Shown piece after piece: positions 32,974 to 46,265 of a DNA stretch of 64,000 nt; position 1 is the first letter of the stretch; every line of letters starts with the position of its first letter. The DNA comes from Cladophialophora immunda (Eukaryota; Ascomycota; Eurotiomycetes; Chaetothyriales; Herpotrichiellaceae), in the NCBI RefSeq assembly GCF_000835495.1, contig NW_015622544.1, positions 3,872,855 to 3,936,854 on the forward strand. Reading direction: 5' to 3'. Both the position numbers and the translations under genes were made by a program. The notes beneath the pieces are model-generated. The model made no database searches. It had not been told where the DNA came from and saw only the letters and a program-made list of their open reading frames with translations.

Positions 32974-35824
32974 TCAAACTTCATGGTCCACGCTCATTTC
33001 TTCTGAAGAGTCGTCATTGGGATCATTGGCAAAGTCAGCGTCGGCGTCGTTGGAAGCGACACTCCAGCTCGCTCCGGCAGTGGCTGCAAGGCTCCCACTC
33101 ATGGTCCTGCCCAGTTCATTCGTGGCACCGGGAATTGGGATCCTGGCTCGTGCCGCTTCCAACACTCCCAGAGACGAACTTGCAACCGATGCATCGTCGT
33201 CACCACCTTGTCGTTCATTTGAACTCGACGACCATTGCCACAAAAACCCAGCCGGCGCAGGGGAATATTCCGCCTCCGAGGACTCATCGCTGTCCTCGTC
33301 GTCATAGTATCCTTTCCCCGCACTGGACGATGAGCTTGCCGTGAAGAAGACGTAGCTGGGTGGTGGCAGCCGCGAAGGTTGTAGAGTCAGCCTACGGCAA
33401 TTGGCAACTTGGTAGGTGTATCTTGCAGGTCCCTTCTGCCGAATTGATCTCTTACCGCCCCCATTGTCGAGCCTCTGCCGCTTTCTTGCAATCTGGACGT
33501 CGAGCGCAAAATTGTCTTCCGGCCGAACACCTCCTACACCAGAAGCTTCAAACTCAATCGGCACTGTCTCGTCCTCCCCTGCAGACATGATTGGCGTAAG
33601 CTGCATGTGTATCTCCGGACAATTTTGAGGCCAGGTGCTGCGCACTGGTGGCCAGGGAGAAAGAAAATAACAAGCTTTGGCGTCCCGCAGAGTGTCGTCT
33701 ACCAGTGGCCGCTTCTTGTCGATACCCAACGTATCTCGGACCCCTTTAAACCCGCTCACGCTAGCGTTTGTGGGAGACTTGTCGCCACTGAGATCTGTGA
33801 AGAAGTGAGGGTTGCTGAAGAACGTCATATACCCTTCGTAGCCATCTTCCTTGGGTTTCAAGCTTGATCGGCTGAAGGCGCGGACCAGGCCAGTAGAGTT
33901 GGGCGACTTGCCATCATGCGAACTCGACGAATCCAAGTATGAGTTTTTGGCCTTCAAAAGAGACCTCTTCCCTTGGAAGACGATGGGTTTGTACTCGAAC
34001 GCAGAGGTCGACTTAGATAGGCTTGTTGACGGCTGGTCGACGACATGATTTGACGACGTTGTCGCAGAATTCACTAGGTTGGAGGTGCCGCTCATCTTTC
34101 CCCTCAGCACTTTGTCTTCTGAAAGCGAGATAGAGTTTGAGGCTTCATTGAGAGTACTCGTAGCACTTCTGCCGCTCTGACGTCCAGCATCGTCGCCAGT
34201 GTCCTCGGAGGAGCGCTGAGGTGCCCCGTCTGGACTCTGTTGTTGGCCATAACCAGTTGGCAGGGTACGCCCGATCCATCGTATTTTGTGTCCATCCTTC
34301 GATAGCTCGAACTTGGTACTCAGGTGTTTGACAGCCTTGCGAATAAAGGCGGGCGTCACATTGAGCGTGTGCAGCTGAGCCATGCTGACAAGCAGATTCA
34401 GATACAACCAGGGTTGCTCTCTGTCGTCGTCGTCGTTGTCGTCGAATTGCGGCGATGACAAGCCAAGATGTCGAATATACTCAATATTGTCAGCGGCGAC
34501 TTGCGCACGATGAATGTCAAGATCCAATGGTCGGGTGGGCCGTTGATCTGGGGAGCCGGGGGATTCCGAGGCTGGGACAGTTCTTCCCTCCGCAGAAGGG
34601 TGCTCGGATCCGGATTGATTCCCCAGGGGTTGACTACTAGCCTCCATACCGTCGAAGATGATCTTGGAGTCGTGAGGAAGAATATGAGCTTCACGAGTGC
34701 CCTCGATTCTCAATGCACGATTCAGCCTCTGATCCTCGCGCCGATCAGCCTTGGCGGCGGAACGAGAAATCTTCTGTTGCTGGATGGGCAGGCTGTGCTC
34801 ACCCGGCGCAGCCCTCTTTCCAGTGAAGAGCTGCTCCAACCTCTGCACCACCAACGCCATCTTCGCATTCTCACTAACAGAGCTGGTGTTTCTCGGGAAC
34901 AGCGAATCTGGAATATCGTGCAGATAGTTTTCGATGTCGGTTTCCTTTTTGCTCATTGACACAGGCTCGCGTAGTCGAAGACCGCTGGACTGCGAAGCTG
35001 AGTGCATTCCCGAATTTGAGATAGAGGCATAGCCTGAGTCAGTATTATTAGGATCTTGTGGCCCTTTCAGGGCCGGAATGGCGGCGTATCCGGTACTTGA
35101 CGCGGACTTTTCGACCGGGCCCGATGAACTTGGTTGTGACGCAGAGTCGCCAGTGAGGCCAGTGGCAAACTTTTTCAGGAGGTCTTCCAATTCCCTCTTC
35201 TTTTCGGCCGGCAGTCCATGCAAACGGACTTCCACCACTCTATCTGGATTACTGCTGGTGGGACTTGACCGAGCTTGCCAATTCCTCAGGAGATGCTTCA
35301 ACTTCTTGTTCTCCACGGTGAGGTCGTCAATGACACCTCGCAACTCATCGTTCTCGTTGTCGTCTCTGGGCCGTGGGCCGAAACTCTCTGCATTGTGCGA
35401 GCGGAGATTCTTGGACTGCTGATAACTGGCCTGATGGGCGAGGTAGAAAGGAGATTCATCTATCGCACGTTAGCAAAGGCGGTGGGCGACAGGGACGGTG
35501 AGAGTAGAAGATCGGCCTACTCTCTTGTGATCCTCTTTTGTTCTGGGAATCGACGACGTTCTCGTTTTTGCTCGCGAACCATTTGGCCGCACTCTGGTCA
35601 CTGCTCGAGTCACGACTTTCTCCTTGCGGAACACTCGGAACAATCTCTTCCTGAGCGGGCGACGGCTTCGCTCCTGACACATCAGGTTTGTGATCAATCT
35701 TGACCTTCTTATTGCGCGGCAGCGACTTGGACTGAGACGGGTGGACACGGCGGGGATTACTACTGCTTGTCGACGAGTGCGCCCTCTTAGGTGACGGTGC
35801 CGATGATATTGGGGAGTCGTGCAT
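32974..35824 (-). CDS. frq: FREQUENCY circadian clock protein
   Basis: Two exons (35521-35824 and 32974-35459; 61-nt intron) give 929 residues, close to Neurospora FRQ. Recognisable parts in order: a Ser-rich, basic N-terminus (MHDSPISSAPSPKRAHSS, NKKVKIDHK), ESPFYLAHQASYQQSKNLRS, and a coiled-coil dimerisation segment (ELRGVIDDLTVENKKLKHLL). The first casein-kinase-1 contact (VVQRLEQLFTGK) follows, then DLDIHRAQVAADNIEYIRHL and the second contact (LNLLVSMAQLHTLNVTPAF). A basic patch (ARKRQRL) and an acidic, Ser-rich tail with DDEDSDESSEAEYSPAPAG come last. FRQ with FRH and CK1 represses the White Collar complex in the clock feedback loop. The abundant Ser/Thr and low-complexity spacers fit progressive phosphorylation. 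Start at 35824 is the second in-frame Met; one 15 codons upstream is possible. Confidence 0.96.
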
Positions 35825-37770
35825 GTTGCGACATCGCTCTCGCGCCGTGGTGGGAGGGTGCGTGGTCAATCAGGTAATTCAAGAGTGGTATACTCGTTAT
35901 CGCTCTTGCGTAAAGGGCGGTTTGGTGGGTCTTTCGGTGGTCGTCTTGTACAGGGGGATTGTGAGGCGCCTGTTCGGATAGCGTATTCGTAGGATTGGCT
36001 AGGTGGCCACGAGGCTTCGGTAGACGAGATCGAAATTGAAACGCGGCGAGGAGGGCTTTGCTGGTTTTACACAGCGTCGATGATGATCGGAAGCAGGTGA
36101 GAAGCAAGAAACCATGGCCATGCCAGGTGAAGGCATGGCGCTCCCCATCGTTGCTTCCCGCAGCGCCAGGTGGGCAGGTGGTGCGTGGTAATGGTATGAG
36201 CGAAGTATTTGTTTGGCTCGATCTCCAGAGCCTTGGAGGGAAGGGTGGGAAGGGCACACAGATCGGGCGCCGCCATATTGAATCGTTGAAATCGCAGACG
36301 AAGCTGGAAATCAGTGCCAAGCGTCAGCACCTGATGTGTCCGGCGCCGGGCCGAATGTGGTTCTAGGAGTCTGCCACGGTCTGCCATGATCTGGACCTTG
36401 CGACGCGATCGGCCAAACTGCAAAGAATCTGGAACCTTCGGGCCGTCCAATCGTCGATTTGGTCCCCCTTCTTCCCGCATCGTGATCGCCCCTGTCATCA
36501 TTCCTCAGCTGCGAGCTGCGACATATTGTTCCCTCACGGTCCCAGGCCAGAACGTTCGAGGTCGCGGTGATCATGTTCGATTGCGTTATTGCTAAAGGGT
36601 CTGAGGGTCTGCAGAAGATAGTGGCTGCTATGACGAGCATCCAAATCGGAGATGGACAGGTGTCGATGAAAGATTGGGACTTCCTCAAACGGGTGGTCTC
36701 ACATGCCTGGTACCTCTGGCTGCAGGCTTCGTCTCGCCACTGGAAAATTCATCCAGCCACAGACGCCCATCGTCGATCCCAATCCCAGACACGGGCTCGT
36801 GCCACGTTCCAACACTTCGGTGTGCTTGACTTGTCATCTTGATCGACAGGGCCTCGCTGTAGCCGAGCTGTGCGCCGTACGTCTAGTTGTAGAGTACGAG
36901 GTAGCCATGGTTGAATTCGAGAAGCACCATGGAGGTTGGCGGATGATGCTGTTTGGGCATGAACTCCCAACGGGGCCTCGTCACGTGTCTTCATTCACGT
37001 GCATCGAAGCCCCTAAGGAACAACGATATTCCGGCAGAGTTTCGGAAAATCCGTCTCGGGCAACCTTGAGCCCCGCTGTGCGACCTATTTGCGTGTATGA
37101 TGTCATTACTCGGTACTACCCTCTCTTGCTAGTTCAGGTACCTACAAGTACGTACCAGCCACTACGGGATATACTAGCATCTTGGAAATATACACTATAT
37201 GCAACGGACCGGGGCTCAGATAGTCTTCAGCCGCGGTAAATACATGGCTGCATCCAAGCTAGGACCAACAACCTTTCTTCCGACAAATTTCTGGCGATCC
37301 ACGCCCTGTGCCTCAAGAGCCCAACAATGTCCTGTCTGGGGGGGGGGGGGCGATCAAGGCTGGGAAAAAATCTCGAAGCTTATCTAGCTCCCCCTGGGCA
37401 GCCAATTGACAACAATAAATGCTGCTGAGGAGAGCTTTGTGACTGGGCGGTCAAGCCCGCTTTCTTCGCCCATTGCTACTCTGACAGTTTTTCATGGCCA
37501 CTAGTAACTTGACAGCCATTGGATCACTCATGTGGTCGACCATTAAGCATTGCAGCAGCAATCAACCATGTCGCCTTGTGTTGCTTGTTTGGTGCTATTC
37601 GTCATACCCATCCTAACACCCCATCACGACTCCGTCCTGCGGGAGATCGCCGGCGATGGCGTTTTCGCCGCTTGCCCAGTTATATAGCAATTTTTTTTTT
37701 CCTGAGCTTAGCAGAGGCTCTGACGGAATGATCGAAGTGACCTTTGACATCGTCCCAAAGTGTAGTCAAC
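35825..37770. other. long divergent upstream region of frq and the Atg22-like gene
   Basis: About 1.9 kb separates the two start codons. frq genes typically have long promoters and a long 5' UTR with upstream ATGs, which fits. Several GATC/CGATC words occur (for example near 36025, 36208, 36410 and 37351), but I could not identify a clear light-response element or clock box. A G10 homopolymer lies at 37339-37350. Confidence 0.45.
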
Positions 37771-39877
37771 ATGTCCGTCGCCAATGCCGGCATCATAGCC
37801 GCTGCCACCGCACCAGAGGCAGAAGATCCCAAGAGGGATGTTGAAGTCAACAGCCCCGGCGATCTTGAGGAGGAAGACCGGCCGGTCGCCCCAGATCAAT
37901 TCGATCCGAAATATGAGACTTCGAAATGGGAGCGTTGGGCCTATTAGTGAGATCGCTTCACGTCCCACCGAGCGTGTCGACTTGGGATGAAGCTGCCAAT
38001 GGATTGTCACTGACAGAGGCCCAGTTGCTACTACATCGGAAACAATGGATTGACCCTCTTCAATTTTGCGCCGACGTCATTTCAGGACCTGCTGTACGAG
38101 GCTGCTGGTGACAGCGAGAGACTGCAATTCTTGGGCGCCTACCGGACCATCAACAGCATCGTCTTACTTGCCAACGGCATCTCCTTTGCCATTCAAGTAG
38201 TCTTGTTTCTGTTGATTGGGAGTCTGGCAGACTACGGGAAATGGCGGCCGTACGTGCTCGTCTTCTGGTCGATTGTTGCTTTCGCGTTAGGCTTTGGCTG
38301 GCTCGGAATCCACACGCAAGACAAATGGCCGGCTGCCACGGGGCTGTACATGATCGGTCTGATTAGCTATCAGATGTGTATCACCTTCTGGACAGCGGGT
38401 AAGCAACAGTTCCAGCGCCGTTCCCATGAGATTGTAACGGCCCTAATGAGACATTGTCCAGCTTTTCCGGGGCTCGCAAGGAATACGCCTGAAATGAGGG
38501 AGAAGGCGGTGCAATATGAGAACAGAGAGATCAGCAGAGACGAGTATGACTTTGCCGACATGATGGAGCGGAATCGCATTTACAACGTCGCATTCATCAT
38601 GCAGAGTGCTGGGGAAATCGTCATTCTTGCCGTGCTAGGTGAGTATCCTTGGTTGAGTGCAAGTGATGCCCGCGATCTGTGAACCTCTCTTCGATCACGG
38701 AGTCCGAGATTGAGACTTCTACCGGACCAACATGGGTCAATGATGCTAACATGCTGGTTCTGGTAGTGGGAATCCTGTTCGCCTTGGACGTCAACGCCAG
38801 CGCCGCGAACAATCTGTGGGGCCTGTCAGTTCTCATTGCCTATGCAACCGGTGTTTGGATCGTGCTTGCGATTCCCTGGTTCATCCTGGAGAAGAGACGA
38901 CCTGGGCAACAACTGCCTCCCGGAACGAACATCGTCAGTGTTGGCTTCTGGAATATTTGGCGTGCCTTGGTGCAAATCTGGGAGCTCAAGCAGAGCTTGC
39001 TCTATCTTGTCGGTGAGTGTCCCTCGCGCCCCCAAGCTATGAGATTCGTCGGACTAATGCAGATTTCAGGATATTTCCTGCTGGGCGATTCGCTGAACAC
39101 AACGGTTACCGTAATCGCTACTCTGCAAAACTCGGTTGTCTCGTACAACACGTTGACATTGACCTACCTGCTCATCGTGGGAATTGCGGCTCAGGGTGCA
39201 GGCATTCTCGCTTACTGGCTCATACAAAAGCGCTACGGACTCAGCACCAAAACCATGTTTGACGCTGTTATGATTGGAATTCTGCTCCTTGACGGTTGGG
39301 GCATGATCGGGATATGGACGCAGTCGTTCGGTTTCCACCACGAATGGGAATTCTGGGTATACCAAGCCTTCTACGGCTTGTTTGTGTGCCAGTGGTACGC
39401 CTACTCTCAGACGATGATAAGCGAGGTTACTCCCCGCGGCAAAGGTAAGGCATCTCGTGTCTTTGGGAGGCCATTTTGCAATCCGACGATATTCTTGACA
39501 TTAGTTTAATCGCGATTTCCACAAACTAACTCGGATTTACAGAGTTTTTGTTCTTCAGTCTTTACTCCATCATGGGGAAGACAAGCGCATTTATAGGGCC
39601 GATTGTGAGCAGCGCCATTATCGACGCGGATCCGAAGGGGAACAATAGTCTGCCTTTCTATTTCCTGTTTGGACTCACTGGGTTGAGTTTCCTGTTGTTG
39701 TTCTTTTTCGTGGATTTGAAGAAGAGCAGGGCGGAGCAGGAAAGGTTTTTGCAAAGGGAGGAGGCCGCGAAACAACGCCGTGCAAGCATCATCAGTCAAG
39801 GAAGACCGATTGACGACGAGGGGAGCTTCGATGGCGACAGCAAAGCCGCCCAGAAGAGCGACGAAATCAAGTCATGA
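37771..39877 (+). CDS. atg22: Atg22-like vacuolar transporter (MFS)
   Basis: Six exons (37771-37946, 38025-38398, 38462-38638, 38767-39012, 39070-39444, 39543-39877) give 560 residues with consistent phase. After an acidic cytosolic start, the segment YYCYYIGNNGLTLFNFAPTS is the Atg22 signature. It is followed by about a dozen hydrophobic helices, for example SIVLLANGISFAIQVVLFLL, GILFALDVNASAANNLWGLS and IMGKTSAFIGPIVSSAII, and a charged C-terminal tail. Atg22 exports amino acids from the vacuole after autophagic breakdown. Filamentous fungi often carry several paralogues, so this may not be the direct yeast orthologue. Confidence 0.9.
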
Positions 39878-42366
39878 ATTTCGGGGGGAAAGTGTGGACG
39901 TGGCGGATGATATACGAACCCGTGGCAGCCAGCTGATCCTGGCGGCTACGGTTGGAAAGCAGGTGAAGCGGACTGGGGATGATGTTCTCTGTGGTCTACC
40001 TGCAGTTTTGGTCGTGACGAACGCATGCTTTGGGAGTTCAAATGAATTAACCCAGGTGGATGCGTGCCATCGTACGAGTATACTCGTCGACCTGAGCCGG
40101 CATTCGGCCCTGTCACAACCCACTTGATTACGCCACCTGTTGGGATAGAAATCCTTGCAACAAGGCCTCTTCACGCGGACGATGTCGAGCAGCAGAGTCG
40201 TAACAACCCATGGTCCAAAGGGACACCCAGGACCTTTGGTCCACCTCGCTTCCCTTTCGTCGTGAAACTGACCGAGAACCAGCAGAATTGAACGAAGTCA
40301 CCCAAGACACAAGCAACCATGAGTCTAGACCAGGAACATGAAGGTGAGTACCCTTCGGAAAAGTTCTGCTGCAACAAGGGCGCGGTTGATGTCACGCTGG
40401 TGACGCCCTTGGACAAAACGACCAGCCAAAAAGGGAAAGTCCTTCCTCCAAGAGGAACGACACGTGACCTACTTACCCAGACAAGCAGTGGCAGAGATAC
40501 CAGTATTATTAGTTTATGCGAGAGTAAGGTCGTCAATACGAGGTAGATGGTGTGTGTTCGTCCGAGGCGCAGCCCAGTCGTAATTCATGCATGAAATCAA
40601 ATCCTTGAAGGCTGCAGAGTTATGCCTGTCGTTTCCGCGTACCTTTGTACTTCTCCGGAAAGGCATACGGGGTAGAGAGATGCACCGACAAGCCGGGCCC
40701 CTAGGAGTTCCATCCAGCGGCCCGGATAGCAAGTTCCCTTTCCGTGGCAAAATCTGGGCTGCCTGCTTCGTACGAGGGAACGAAGAAAGGGGACACATTG
40801 GACCCGGCCATCTGACTTTCTCCCCGGGTTTGCAGTCAGCAATAATATCAAATCGTGTTTCCAAGCCCTCGTGTTTCGTACTGCTTATTCGGAAGCGTCT
40901 GGGCCCGGGGCATATTGTACGATAAGTAAGCAAGCCAAGGCAGTAGTAGTTGGCACGGGGCCGAGGGTATGGTTTAGGTCCGCAGCTGGTTTCCTTCCGG
41001 GCTTCAGGGACTCGGAAAGCGAAAAATGCAAAGCGGCCGACCGTAGAGAACAACCCCTCAGGCATAGTTAATCCACGGATTGAGAGAAGTCAGGTGTGAA
41101 GTGTGAGGTGTTCGCACATTGACCCGTTGAAGAGATGACAGGTAGCAACAGCGGGGGTGGTGGTGGTACAGCACATCACCACCTGAGTTCTCGCCAGGAC
41201 TGTTGCTCTGGCATAGAAGGCCGCAGACATTCTTTGACCGGGGGGGATCGACCACGTCTCCAGGGAAGGCGCAGGGCGTACAGATTGTTTTAAAGAGAGC
41301 CAGGATGCGTTTCAGCCATCCGTCATCACATCGCAACGGACGGCAATAAGCCACCATCAGGCCCCATAAGCCCATGCCTCGAGAGAGGGCGTTAAGCCAA
41401 TGGCCTTGGGAGTCCTCGGCCGAAGACGAGGATGGGTTGGTAATCTCCGTGAGTCGGCTTCAAGCCCGCGGGAGTTCTGTGGGCAATGGGCATAATTCCT
41501 CCATGCGGTGAAGCTCGCGAAGAAAGCCCAGAGGCACAAAGGCCCCAAGATTTGCTCAAACGGCACTTCGCATCCGACGGGCCAATTCGAGCGCCTCTCC
41601 GAGCATTGCGCAAGAAGGCAGCAGCCAATCTTCTGCCCTGCCACTCTTGGGTTCGCTAGGCGTGAGTCAAAAGCCATTTCTGATTTGATTGATTGATTAT
41701 TTCTCCCGCTAGTCGATTGACAATGGGCGCTGACAAGCCCTGCGCCCTGAGACTCGCTCCTCTCTCGTACGCCCGTCCGCGTATCTACGCTGCTTGCATT
41801 TGGCTCCGACTCGGCTCACGGGGTTTACTCAACGCCCCTTAGGAATACGCACCGCACCGCAACTGTCCGGTGGAGAAATATGGTTCCCACGGCGATAATA
41901 CCATGGGCTGTGTGACTCAGGCATCCGTCTGTTGAAACTATAACCTGCATAAGTAAGTTGATATAATATAGGTGCAACCTCGTGTCCGTCTAGTCGAAAT
42001 CCTCTTCCCCCAGAAACCATTCAATTCCCCAAAGGAAAGGAAAGCCAGACTTACGAGTCGCCCGGCAAACGTTTTGCCATCGACCAAAAAGCCCCGACAC
42101 GAACGTCCAGGTCGTAGGCCCCGTGACGACAAAAATTCATCCGAGTTTCAGCCTTCACATGTCACAGCGAGGCTCCAGCGCCCCATTGAGATTATTTGGA
42201 TACAACAAAACCAGAACCCACCGCCTTCTCAGCCCAATTTTTTCTTCGTTCAGTATCCACCGCAAAACTTTTCCATTCACATAGGCACACTCATATACTG
42301 GGTGTCTCCCGACTACACTAAAGCAACCAAACAAATCCCCCCAAAAACACAATCACACCCAACAAG
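39878..42366. other. gene-poor stretch
   Basis: About 2.5 kb without a convincing gene. An ATG in good context at 40319, followed after eight codons by GTGAGT, could be a first exon, but I find no continuation. Poly-G (41240) and ATTGATTG (41687) tracts occur. The last 300 nt are C/A-rich, a likely 5' UTR for 42367. Confidence 0.4.
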
Positions 42367-42780
42367 ATGCCTCTATCAATGATGGAGCCGCTCAGCAGAC
42401 CGCCGTCGCGCGACCTCACACCAACCCGACGCCTGTCCCGCGAAGAAACATATCACCTGGCCGACACCGCACGGAGGAAGTCCTCGGACAAGCTTATCCG
42501 CGAGGATCTCCGACTGAAACTCAGCCATGATCACCTGCTCGAGTTACTTCTGCAAGACATTGCGCGAACAGAGCGCGAGCGCCAAACCTCACCAACAGAC
42601 GAAAAGTTCTTGATGCCACAGGAGCGAAAACGACAATTGTCATCGGAAGCACAGAGAGCTTCGGACGCCGAACTGGAATTGGTGGATGACTATGGGTTCC
42701 CGTTGGATCTGGAGGATGGGGAGGAAGACCTGGGCGGATTGACGTTAACGAGGACGAAGTCGCGAAGGCCCGTGAGATGA
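42367..42780 (+). CDS. small charged hypothetical protein
   Basis: An open frame of 137 residues beginning MPLSMMEPLSRPPSRDLTPT. A Leu-rich amphipathic stretch (LIREDLRLKLSHDHLLELLL) is followed by an acidic segment (ELELVDDYGFPLDLEDGEED). No known domain; it looks like a real conserved-type small fungal protein. The end is doubtful. The next frame reads IDVNEDEVAKAREMKRRPLD and continues EAPALYTCIP past the stop at 42778. A 1-nt shift near 42735 would join it to the acidic segment, so the gene may be frameshifted or the true C-terminus may be in the other frame. Confidence 0.55.
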   Translation: MPLSMMEPLSRPPSRDLTPTRRLSREETYHLADTARRKSSDKLIREDLRLKLSHDHLLELLLQDIARTERERQTSPTDEKFLMPQERKRQLSSEAQRASDAELELVDDYGFPLDLEDGEEDLGGLTLTRTKSRRPVR

Positions 42781-42784
42781 AACG

Positions 42785-42826
42785 CAGGCCATTGGATGAG
42801 GCTCCAGCACTCTACACCTGTATCCC
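42785..42826 (+). repeat. 42-nt direct repeat, first copy
   Basis: It matches 43144-43185 at 38 of 42 positions (shared core TTGGATGAGGCT and AGCACTCTACACCTGT). It overlaps the frame reading RPLDEAPALYTCIP just beyond the small gene's stop. Confidence 0.8.
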
Positions 42827-45800
42827 ATCTCATGGGACCCGACACGATGTACGACCACTTTGATGTTGACGACTTTTCTACTGGTTTCAAACGATACCCC
42901 CCACACAGCGAATGCGATGTCCAGCCGGGCGGATGGGCCCCCGACCCCGACTTGGATCGCACATCCAAGCTACGGCTTGCGAATAATCGAGAATGGATCT
43001 TCTGAGATGTCCCCAAATATTGAAGCGGACAATTACCCTCGAAGACCATATGGCAGGAGATGACGGACGGAAGACCGGGACTCAGAGCGGACTATTTGAC
43101 GAGTATAGAGTCAGGGCTTTGGGGCGATGGGAGCGATCAGTCACAGGCTATTGGATGAGGCTTTAGCACTCTACACCTGTGTCCCGCTTCCCTCGACACA
43201 AAGAACTTGCTCTGTCCGTCTTTGGTACTCTCGAGAATCCCACGCAAATGTGTCCGAGAATGAGGAAGGAATGGGGAAGTTAATTTACAGGATGGCAGAT
43301 AGTTCCTCGTCGAACTGAAGTGGATATAGAGAATAATGGAAATTCCCCCATTCAAACGGAAACAAAACGATTATCCTTATTATTCCTCTGCCCTTTGCTC
43401 TTTCTCCTTCTTGTGGAGTATATAGTCATGAGCCTCGTGTCGATCTAACCGCTGTATGATGAAAGGCTGAACAAGATTCCGTTGCAGGCGCTTTCGTGGC
43501 ATTCCTGCTTACGTACCTGCGCCGCTTGTATTCAGTGTCCTCGGCCCTTGCTCTCAATTCGCGACGTTCCCATCGCATTGATAGATAGCCAGCTCTCTAT
43601 CCCTCGATTCATCTATCTACCTAGCGATCCCGAGTGCTCGCAGGAGGGGTGTGTACATGCACACGGGCTTCGGGCACCACTGCTGTACGAGGCGCGGACG
43701 GGGTCAAACAGAATCACTCACCGCCGACTTGCATGACCCGCCCCTGTGCCCGGGGGACACGCAGACAAAAAGAGTGGAAACCAGAGATAGAGACATATTT
43801 CAAGCAATTGAATTCCCCTCAAGGTCCACGTTGGGAAATTTTACTCATGATCAGGATCGATTCCGGCGCGACGGAGAGGGGGGGAGGGTGAATGCAAAAT
43901 CCCCACGCCTTGTACGGGCGGCGGTGTGGACATGGCGAGCATTCCGGAAGAGGTAATCGTCCCACTACTACGAGGGAGCTGGCATCTAAACGACAAGGGT
44001 CCCCCCCGTCCCGAAGCCTGAAGGTTTTGGTGGCAGCCCAGATGCAGAGTGGCACCAGAGAGGACTATGACTCAGAAAGTCTACAGTAAAATATGTCCTC
44101 CCCTTTCACTCTTCTGCTTACCTGATTATGAAAAGGACAAGACGGACAGAAACATTCTCTACGGAATTTAGTATTTGCGGAGTAGGACTCTTCAACCAGT
44201 ACCTCGTAGGTGTCAAGGGTACTCGGACACAGGAAGAACGATGACTGATCCTCTCTTCGGGCCTCGTAGTGTGCTGCAGCCACCCGCCGAACTCGCCGAT
44301 AAAGTTTCTCGCACCATTGGGTGGAGAAGAATGGTTGAGGAAATCCTTTTTACTCGTTCAAAGGCGCTCGCCCTTTCGGGTTTCGGCACCGAGTGGCAGA
44401 AGCCTCGGGTCACTGATTGGGACAGAGGGGCGACTGACTGATTCCTTGGACGTCGTGGATGATGTTGGGGAAGTCCATTTCCGTGTTGGTTGGGTGAAAA
44501 TTGAGATTTTTGGTGGAGCTGGACGTCGAAGGGGATGGCAAGAATCGAGATGGGTGCTGAAGTGTTGTTGTTGAGGAGTCGGAGTCCCATGTGAAATTTC
44601 AGGTATACCCCTCCTGTGGTGCCTACCTAGATACCATCCCTACCAAGACCGAGAACGAGGAGGATCGAAACGCCGGATTCATGCATCTCATTCCTTGATA
44701 GGGCGAAACAGACTGGCGTCTACCCTACGAGGTTTGTCGTGGCCCGGAGCCAAGGAGACAAGCCCGATCAGGGTGGCCGCTTGATCGTTGATCCACAGCG
44801 GGGACGAGAGAAACGAATACTCGATGGACTTTTACCCGTCCCAGACATACCGTGGCCCGGATAAGCGGCCCATCGCTGGAGGCGATCGAGCCGTCCTTCC
44901 GCCTCTTTGTCCTCGTACGACTACAAGTACAAATAGACAGAAACAGGACCTCGGCTCGATCGTACGGGACTAGCGATTCTTGAAACAGCACTGATGCGCA
45001 TTTTGGAAATCCCATGGCTGGCCAGATCGAGACGGAGCCAAGCAGGTTGCGAGTGAAGCATCCCGCATGGCGCTTCATGTGATCGGCCATAAGAGCGAGC
45101 AGGCAAGTTCACATCTCAATAGCAGCCCAGAGGAGGTTGTCCGGATGTCGAAATGGGTAATGTGTCATGGCAGGGGGCCCCTACTGGTGCAAAGAGGGTT
45201 TCTCTCCGTGCCAACATCGCCGGCTGATTGCATCCCTGAGTAGTCGGTGACCTGTGTAGCCAGTTGCAGCGGATTGGAGAAGACACGACAAACCACCAAT
45301 CAGATACTTGAGTTGTTGTCGCGAGGTTCAAGAATCCGTTTTGAGGAAAAGACGTGCCTACTTACTGAGCAGAGCGGGGGAGGCGGTGTATTTCCATTCA
45401 CCACTACTCCCACGTCTTCGACAGCGCTGATGCCCACCTGGACAACGCCATTCAGACGTACAGTGATCCTGACCAGCCCCCACAATGAAGCTATAGACCC
45501 TTGTGATAATGCAGTCTTCTGCAGGTCGGGTTTTTCTCGGGCACTGATTTCAGTCCTTCGGACATGGAATGCTGTGATTTACCAGTGATTCAGATCGCAA
45601 CGACTGGCAAACCTCTTGAATCATCAATCTCCCGTGGTGTTGACGCTCCCAGTCCCCCTCTTTTCCCCGGGCAAGCGGAGACGCCTTAAGCGTCCGAAGT
45701 CGCAGGAAGTTGACGGACACCCCGCAGTTCGTTGCTAAGGACCGCTCTTTGCTCAGACATCGCAAATTCACTATCGTCTCATTTCAGTTTTTTTGCTCTA

Positions 45801-46265
45801 TGACTGCAAGGGATTATACGCTTTAGAGGAGACGTGCGATCTCCTCTTCGCAGCCATCGTGGGGTCTCAGAGGCAGACACATTCTTTGAAGTAGAGTAAC
45901 TCTGTGATAACAGAAGCAGATCTAAAAGAGGAGCCACGGAAGGAGCGCAAGGCGTGCAAGGCTGAGATTGTCACTGGTTGTCGGCAAACCTTCCAGAATT
46001 TCTGGTTAAACTTCGGCTCTTTGTCGGGAATCTCGACGCTTATTTCCGACAATCCGCGTCGTTGCTCTCGCTGCAACCTGACAACTTCAATCCACAGCTC
46101 AAAGATGGCAGGTCGCCATGGACGGTGAGTCAGTGTCTCTGTTTATATGGGCACATAGAGCAGTCCTACGCTTCTCGCGCCCGCCAAAACCATCCACAAC
46201 CTAGTTGATACTGCTGCAAGGAGCCCTCCCACTTTTCACCATACTCACCTGCGTAGACACTCACA
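42827..46265. other. gene-poor stretch
   Basis: About 3.4 kb with only short overlapping open frames. It contains the second 42-nt repeat copy. One downstream frame (42796-43005) is protein-like in composition but cannot be tied to a gene. No tRNA or rRNA recognised. Confidence 0.4.
43144..43185 (+). repeat. 42-nt direct repeat, second copy
   Basis: It differs from the first copy by four transitions, three of them C to T and one A to G. It codes for RLLDEALALYTCVP in one frame, parallel to the first copy. Confidence 0.8.

Noticed and set aside
32974..35343. Plus-strand open frames inside frq as an antisense protein gene
   Set aside because: They are short and scattered; an antisense transcript is possible by analogy with Neurospora but would be non-coding and cannot be seen in sequence.
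40514..41065. 183-codon minus-strand open frame
   Set aside because: No homologous motif, no good start context, and overlapping open frames on both strands of equal quality.
45300..45360. tRNA-like GGTTCAAGAATCC
   Set aside because: The T-loop spacing is wrong and no acceptor or anticodon stem can be drawn.
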